Positions 59,713 to 64,000 of a stretch of DNA of 64,000 nucleotides are shown here, piece by piece. Each line of letters opens with the position of its first letter. Within the stretch, counting starts at the first letter, position 1. Source of the stretch: Dactylosporangium sucinum (lineage in GTDB: Bacteria > Actinomycetota > Actinomycetes > Mycobacteriales > Micromonosporaceae); NCBI RefSeq assembly GCF_014647515.1, contig NZ_BMPI01000059.1:1-64000 (forward strand). The letters run 5' to 3'. The position numbers were made by a program, and so were the translations under genes. The notes under the pieces are model-generated. The model did no database searches. It saw only the letters and a list, made by a program, of their open reading frames with translations, and had not been told where the DNA came from.

Positions 59713-60727
59713 GGTGTGCTCCTTTCGACGCGTCGGCCGCGGAAACCGTGGCCGGACCGGGCAGCCGAGGCAGATGACAGGCCACGGCGCGGTCGCCCAG
59801 GACGGTGGGCGATGGGTGTTCGCCGGCGCATCGGGGCACGGCATGCCGGCAGCGGGGGTGGAACCAGCATCCCGAGGGCCGCTCGGACGGGGCCGGCACG
59901 GTTCCGGGAATGGTGGCCAGTCGTTGCCGGTGCTGCGAATCGTCCATGGCGGAGCAGGCGATCAGGGCCTCGGTGTACGGGTGTGCCGGGGCCCGGATCA
60001 CGTCCGGGGTGGCTCCCCGCTCCACGATCTCGCCGCTGTACATCACCACGATCCGGTCGCTGAACTGCCGCATCAGGGTGAGGTCGTGACCGATCATGAC
60101 GATCGCGGTGTTGCTGTCGGTCGCGGCCTCCCGCAACAGTTCCAGCACCTCGACCCGGACCTGGGCATCCAGGGCCGAGGTCGGCTCGTCGAGGACGACG
60201 ACCTCGGGCTCGGGCATCAGGCAGCCGGCCAGCACCACCCGCTGGGCCATCCCGCCGCTGAGTTGGTGAGGGTACAGCTGGGTCACCCGCTCCGGGTCGC
60301 GGAAGCCCATCCGGGCCAGCAGCCGGTGCGCCCGCTCGCGCGCCTCCCGCCGGGTGAGCAAACGCGTGTGGACCACGCCCTCGACGATCTGGCGGCCGAC
60401 CCGCTGGCGCGGGTCCAGCATGGTCATCGGGTTCTGGAGGGCGCAGGTGATCCGGCGTCCCAGGGCGGCGCGCAGCCGGGGCAGGTCGGCGACGTCGATC
60501 GGCTCCCGGCCACGGAACCGCACCCGCCCCTGGCCGCGCAGGTTGGCCGGCAGTAGGCCGAGCATGGCGCGGATGGTGAGCGTCTTGCCCGCACCGGTCT
60601 CGCCGACGATGCCGAGGAGTTGTCCGGGTGCGACGGTCAGCTCGACCCCGCTGACCAGGGCCGGGCGGTCGGGGCCGGCGGCGCGCACGGTCAGCCCGCT
60701 GACGTGGAAGTTGTCCGATTCAGGCAT
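59696..60727 (-). CDS. Peptide ABC transporter ATPase, OppD/DppD-type
   Basis: A 343-residue ATPase. Walker A VGETGAGKTLTIRAMLG, Q-loop CALQNPMTMLDPRQRVGRQI VEG, signature LSGGMAQRVVLAGCLMPEP, Walker B VVVLDEPTSALDAQVRVEVL and MIGHDLTLMRQFSDRI. The C-terminal domain has the oligopeptide-ATPase cysteine cluster GCWFHPRCRHAVPRCAGEHP, which in relatives holds an iron-sulfur cluster. It pairs with the OppF-type ATPase. It starts at ATG 60727, 6 bp after the permease stop. Confidence 0.92.
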   Translation of the reverse strand: MPESDNFHVSGLTVRAAGPDRPALVSGVELTVAPGQLLGIVGETGAGKTLTIRAMLGLLPANLRGQGRVRFRGREPIDVADLPRLRAALGRRITCALQNPMTMLDPRQRVGRQIVEGVVHTRLLTRREARERAHRLLARMGFRDPERVTQLYPHQLSGGMAQRVVLAGCLMPEPEVVVLDEPTSALDAQVRVEVLELLREAATDSNTAIVMIGHDLTLMRQFSDRIVVMYSGEIVERGATPDVIRAPAHPYTEALIACSAMDDSQHRQRLATIPGTVPAPSERPSGCWFHPRCRHAVPRCAGEHPSPTVLGDRAVACHLPRLPGPATVSAADASKGAHHAGGD

Positions 60728-60733
60728 CGGGTA

Positions 60734-61555
60734 TCACCTCTCGATGAGCCGGGCGTCGACGTCGAGCAGCTTGCCGAGCCCGTCGCCGAGGAGGTTTGCC
60801 GCCAGCACCAGCAGGGCCAGGGTCAGGCCGGGGAAGACCACGACCCACCAGGCGCTCTGCAGGTCCTGCCGGCCCGCGGCGATGAGCTGGCCGAAGCTCG
60901 CCGTGGGCGGCTGGACGCCGAGGTTGACGAAGCTCAGCGCCGACTCCCAGAGCAGGACCCAGCCCAGTTGCAGTGAACCGAGCACCAGGACACTGGGCAG
61001 GCTCGCCGGGAGCAGGTGCCGGGTCATCACGCGCAGCCGGGTGGCGCCGGCCAGCCTGGCGGCGGTGACGGAGGGGCGTTGCCGGTCCGCGAGCACCTTG
61101 CCCCGGACCACCCGGGCGTACGGCACCCAGGACGGCAGGCAGAGCAGGGCGATCATCGCCGGCAGGCTGTGGCCCAGGACCGCCACCATGCTGACAAACA
61201 GGAGCAGCGGCGGGATGGACAGTTGCAGGTCGACCGCGCGCATCAGCACCGCGTCCAGCCAGCCGCCACGGTAGCCGGACACCAGGCCGACGGTGACGCC
61301 GATGATCGCCGAGATCAGCACCACGCTGAGACCGACCAGCGCGGCCGTGGCGATGCTCGCCGCGATACCGCTGAAGATGTCGCGCCCCAGGGCGTCGGTG
61401 CCCAGCAGGTGCCCGGCCCGGCCCGGTCCGAGGTAGGCCTCGAGCAGGTCCTGCGCGGTGGGGTCGGGCAGGACGACCGCTCCGTAGACCGCGGTAGCGG
61501 CGGCGACGGCGACGAGGGTGACGGCCAGCCGGAGCGAACTGTTGATGGTGCTCAT
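60734..61555 (-). CDS. Peptide ABC transporter permease, OppC/DppC-type
   Basis: A 273-residue permease starting at ATG 61555 (overlaps the OppB-type stop, ATGA). It has LLGTDALGRDIFSGIAASIA TAA (the G-T-D-x-x-G-R-D signature of OppC), six helices, and the coupling-helix EAA-like region SVTAARLAGATRLRVMTRHL LPASLPSVLVLGSLQLG. N-terminal helix LAVTLVAVAAATAVYGAVVL. It forms the pore with OppB. Confidence 0.92.
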   Translation of the reverse strand: MSTINSSLRLAVTLVAVAAATAVYGAVVLPDPTAQDLLEAYLGPGRAGHLLGTDALGRDIFSGIAASIATAALVGLSVVLISAIIGVTVGLVSGYRGGWLDAVLMRAVDLQLSIPPLLLFVSMVAVLGHSLPAMIALLCLPSWVPYARVVRGKVLADRQRPSVTAARLAGATRLRVMTRHLLPASLPSVLVLGSLQLGWVLLWESALSFVNLGVQPPTASFGQLIAAGRQDLQSAWWVVVFPGLTLALLVLAANLLGDGLGKLLDVDARLIER

Positions 61556-62481
61556 CGGGCCGCCCTCACTCGGGGATCGAGTGCGTACACCGCGAGGTCG
61601 GCGGCGAGGTTGATCAGCACGAACGTCACCGCCATCATGATGATCAGTGCTTCGAGCACCGGCAGGTTCTGCTGGTTGGTCGCGGTGACCGCGAGCGCGC
61701 CGATGCCCTGCCAGCCGAAGATGGTCTCGACCGCGAGGGTGCCGCCCATGAGCCAGCCCAGTTGCAGCGCGAGGAAGGTCGCCAGCGGAGCGAGCGCGTT
61801 GGGCACCGCGTGCCGCCAGACGATCTGGGCGGTGCCGAGCCCGCGCAGCCGCATCGCGGCGACGAAGTCCGGGACGAGCACCTGTGCCAGCTCCGCTCGG
61901 TAGATCCGCATGATCGTGGCGATCAGCGGCAGGGCGAGCGCGGCGGCGGGCAGGACGACCGCGGCCGGCGAACCGTCGTCGATGCTCGGCAGCAGCGACA
62001 GCTGCACGGCGAAGACCAGTACGAGGATGAGGCTCAGCCAGAAGTCCGGTATGCCCTGGGTGAGGATGACGAACCGCTCCAGGAGCCGGTCGAGCAGGCT
62101 GCCCTGCCGGAGCACGCCGAGCACCGCGAGCGGTATGGCGACCAGCAGCGCGGCGGCCAGGGCCACGGCGACCAACACGCCGGTCTTGGGCAGCGCGTTG
62201 AGGACCAGGCCGGCGGCGGAGTCCTCGGAGACGTAGGACTGGCCGAGATCCCCGCGTGCTACCCCGGCGAGGTAGTGCAGGAATCGTGGCACCAGCGGCT
62301 GGTCCAGACCGTACTGCTGGGTGAGCGCCGCCTGCTGTTCGGCGGTCAGCTGCCGGGTGCTCATCGCCGCGACCGGATCGCCGACCACGTTGATCAGCAC
62401 GTAGCCGACGGTGATCGCGCCGAACACCACCGCGATGCCCTGGCCGAGCCGGGTGCCGATGTACTTGGGTAGGTGTGTCAT
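61552..62481 (-). CDS. Peptide ABC transporter permease, OppB/DppB-type
   Basis: A 309-residue permease, ATG 62481 with GGGAGG 6 nt upstream (the frame is open far upstream, but that is a shadow of the binding-protein gene). N-terminal YIGTRLGQGIAVVFGAITVG YVL, then LDQPLVPRFLHYLAGVARGD LGQSYV (OppB pattern), six helices, EAA-like DFVAAMRLRGLGTAQIVWRH AVPNALAPL and a C-terminal WQGIGALAVTATNQQNLPVL EALIIMMAVTFVLINLAADL. It pairs with the OppC-type permease. Confidence 0.92.
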   Translation of the reverse strand: MTHLPKYIGTRLGQGIAVVFGAITVGYVLINVVGDPVAAMSTRQLTAEQQAALTQQYGLDQPLVPRFLHYLAGVARGDLGQSYVSEDSAAGLVLNALPKTGVLVAVALAAALLVAIPLAVLGVLRQGSLLDRLLERFVILTQGIPDFWLSLILVLVFAVQLSLLPSIDDGSPAAVVLPAAALALPLIATIMRIYRAELAQVLVPDFVAAMRLRGLGTAQIVWRHAVPNALAPLATFLALQLGWLMGGTLAVETIFGWQGIGALAVTATNQQNLPVLEALIIMMAVTFVLINLAADLAVYALDPRVRAAR

Positions 62482-62498
62482 GCCGAGCCTCCCGACCG

Positions 62499-63998
62499 TC
62501 AGCGGTTGCGGTAGGTGGCGTTGAACCGCGGACCGAATCCGTCCGCGGGCGTCAGGTAGCCGGAGAGCTCGCGGGAGAAGACGTCGGTGGCCTGGATGTT
62601 GAACAGGGCCAGTGCGAACATCTCCTCGGCGGCGCTGTTCTGCAGTTGCTGCATCAGATCCAGCCGCTGCGGCCCGTCCGCCACCGAGCTCGCCCGGGTC
62701 TGCAGGTCCAGGAACGCCGGATCGGTGTAGCGGGCCAGGGCGGCAAGGTTGTAGGCGCCGCCGGGCGCGTAGAAGAACGGTCCGCCGTTGATCCAGCCGA
62801 ACTGGGTCAGGAAGAGGTGGTACTTGCGCGGCTTGGTGGCGTCGAACTCGTTCTGCGAATCGGCGCCGGACATCACCTGGGCGGTGGCCGGAATGCCCGC
62901 CGCGGAGAGCTGGCTCGCGATCACCTGGCCGAGCTTCTGCCGGTAGTCCGAGCCGGCGTCGTAGCCGACCACGATGGTGGGTAGCGTGCCGAGTCCCGAC
63001 AGCAGCGACTTCACCTTGGCCGGGTCGGGCTGGTAGCGCGGCGTCGCCTCGACGTACCCGTAGCAGCCGGGCGGGATGTTGCTCTGGGCGACCTGCGCCT
63101 CGTCCTGCATGAGGGCCTTGACGATGGCCGCCCGGTCGATCGCGTACGCGATAGCCTGCCGCACCAGCCGGTTGTCGGTCGGGCCGCGGTCCGCGGCGAA
63201 GATGGCCATCGTCTGCAGCCAACTCGCGGTGGTACTGCTCTGGTAGGCGGATCGGAGCTGCTTGAACGGCTGCGGGGAGACCTGCGGGATCCAGTCGACG
63301 TCGCCGGAGCGCAATGCGGCCACCCGGGCGCTCTCGTCGGGCAGCGACCGGAAGACCAGTTTCGCCAGGTACGGTCCGGTTCCCCAGTACTTGTCGAACG
63401 CGGTTGCGGTGACCGTGCCGCCGTCGTTTGAGCGGGTTACCTGGAAGGCGCCGGCACCCGCGGACGTTCGGTCCAGCCGGGCCGCGATCTCGTCCGGTGT
63501 GCCGGTCAACGCCTGCGCGGAGACGATACCCAGCCACGGCGCGTTCCGGGCCAGGTCGGGGAAGGGCCGCGGGTAGGTGATGACCACGGTGGATGGGCGA
63601 CTGTCGTCGATGGAGGCGAAGTCGCCCACGTACGCGCCCATGAACGACCCCTTGCCGCTGCGGTAGTGCTCGAAGCTCTTCTTGACCGCCGTCGCGGTCA
63701 GCGGGGTGCCGTCGTGGAACGTCACGTCGGTGCGGAGCTCGAACGTCCAGATGGTGGCGTCGGCGTTCGACGACCACGATGTGGCCAGCCCGGGTGCCAG
63801 CTCGACGGGGTCCTGTTTCCAGTTCGTCAGGCCGTCGTAGGCGGCCTCGGTGACGTAGTACGACTGATAGTCGCCCTTCCGGGCCGGGTCGAGCGACGCG
63901 ACGGTTCCGATGACGGCCAGCGTGGCGGTGCCGGTGGGCTTCGCGGGCGGGCTCGCGTTCCCCGCCGGTGCTGTGCCGTCCGGCTTGTCCGGCCCGCA
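62499..63998 (-). CDS. Peptide ABC transporter substrate-binding lipoprotein, 5' end beyond right edge
   Basis: 499 codons are visible; the first residue in frame at the edge is Cys (CGPDKPDGTAPAGNASP), so the window seems to cut exactly at the lipobox, and only the signal peptide is missing. SBP_bac_5 features: YYVTEAAYDGLTNWKQDPVE, LAPGLATSWSSNADATIWTF, ELRTDVTFHDGTPLTATAVK, NRLVRQAIAYAIDRAAIVKA LM, QSNIPPGCYGY and FQFGW-type hinge FLTQFGWINGGPFFYAPGG. It binds peptides or related compounds outside the membrane. First gene of the operon, 17 bp before the OppB-type gene. Confidence 0.93.
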   Translation of the reverse strand, partial: CGPDKPDGTAPAGNASPPAKPTGTATLAVIGTVASLDPARKGDYQSYYVTEAAYDGLTNWKQDPVELAPGLATSWSSNADATIWTFELRTDVTFHDGTPLTATAVKKSFEHYRSGKGSFMGAYVGDFASIDDSRPSTVVITYPRPFPDLARNAPWLGIVSAQALTGTPDEIAARLDRTSAGAGAFQVTRSNDGGTVTATAFDKYWGTGPYLAKLVFRSLPDESARVAALRSGDVDWIPQVSPQPFKQLRSAYQSSTTASWLQTMAIFAADRGPTDNRLVRQAIAYAIDRAAIVKALMQDEAQVAQSNIPPGCYGYVEATPRYQPDPAKVKSLLSGLGTLPTIVVGYDAGSDYRQKLGQVIASQLSAAGIPATAQVMSGADSQNEFDATKPRKYHLFLTQFGWINGGPFFYAPGGAYNLAALARYTDPAFLDLQTRASSVADGPQRLDLMQQLQNSAAEEMFALALFNIQATDVFSRELSGYLTPADGFGPRFNATYRNR

Positions 63999-64000
63999 CG

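Noticed and set aside
62500-63999. Extension of the OppB-type frame to the right edge (815 codons)
   Set aside because: The extra 506 codons are an out-of-frame shadow of the binding-protein gene; OppB starts at ATG 62481 with a good ribosome binding site.
1-64000. CRISPR array
   Set aside because: No series of regularly spaced identical direct repeats was seen; the repeats found are dispersed kilobases apart.
1-64000. tRNA, rRNA or tmRNA gene as integration site for the two integrase relics
   Set aside because: No cloverleaf with a GTTCGAATC-type T-loop and matching acceptor stem was recognised near 17013, 26779 or elsewhere; GGTTCGATCC at 32692 lacks the surrounding structure.

Overview
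The window is high-GC DNA with GC-rich third codon positions, AGGAGG-type ribosome binding sites, many GTG (and one TTG) starts, and actinobacterial families (WS/DGAT acyltransferase, SCO6745-like protein, DUF1963, PucR regulator, LCP relic, membrane NACHT NTPase). I infer an actinomycete chromosome, most likely Micromonosporaceae-like; the genus is a guess. I found no rRNA, tRNA or CRISPR array.

Layout. 1-6.4 kb: the 5' end of an SCO6745-like gene diverges from an AraC-type regulator, with a 17-bp palindrome between them; then a small secreted cysteine protein with a strong hairpin, an S9 peptidase and a WS/DGAT acyltransferase. 6.4-24.5 kb is accessory: small hypothetical genes, two SDRs, a lipoprotein, membrane proteins, a VOC protein and a DUF1963 protein, separated by dispersed repeats, frameshifted genes, a deleted integrase and IS fragments. 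24.6-26.6 kb: an M20D amidohydrolase coupled to a TRIC-type membrane protein. 26.8-32.2 kb: an integrase relic beside a catabolic block (phosphotriesterase-like hydrolase, acyl-CoA ligase, PucR regulator, SDR). 32.8-35.8 kb: an EhuBCDA-like ectoine/amino-acid importer. 35.9-39.7 kb: small hypotheticals, a SUKH relic, a DinB-like protein and a BAAT-type hydrolase lipoprotein. 39.9-42.4 kb: a two-gene cassette (669 and 131 aa) resembling a pair I associate with tailed phages. 42.6-46.5 kb: a HEAT protein, WD40 and IS6 relics. 46.5-49.4 kb: Bax-inhibitor-1/YccA, AIM24 and UppP. 49.5-50.4 kb: two truncated genes joined head to head. 50.4-52 kb: TetR and alpha/beta hydrolase divergent around a near-perfect palindrome. 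52-54.3 kb: NACHT protein. 54.8-64 kb: a tightly coupled leftward operon (peptide-binding lipoprotein, two permeases, two ATPases, M20 peptidase, deacetylase, prolyl oligopeptidase).

How genes work together. The right-hand operon reads as uptake of a peptide or acylated peptide followed by intracellular hydrolysis. The 27-32 kb block reads as inducible hydrolysis, CoA activation and oxidation of an acid or lactone. The middle of the window is a gene graveyard: at least four repeat families recur between genes, and parts of integrase, IS481, IS6, WD40, LCP, GabT, SUKH and CorC/DUF21 genes survive as fragments. The most interesting uncharacterised unit is the phage-like two-gene cassette at 39.9-42.4 kb.

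All functional names come from reading translations by eye; no database search was run.
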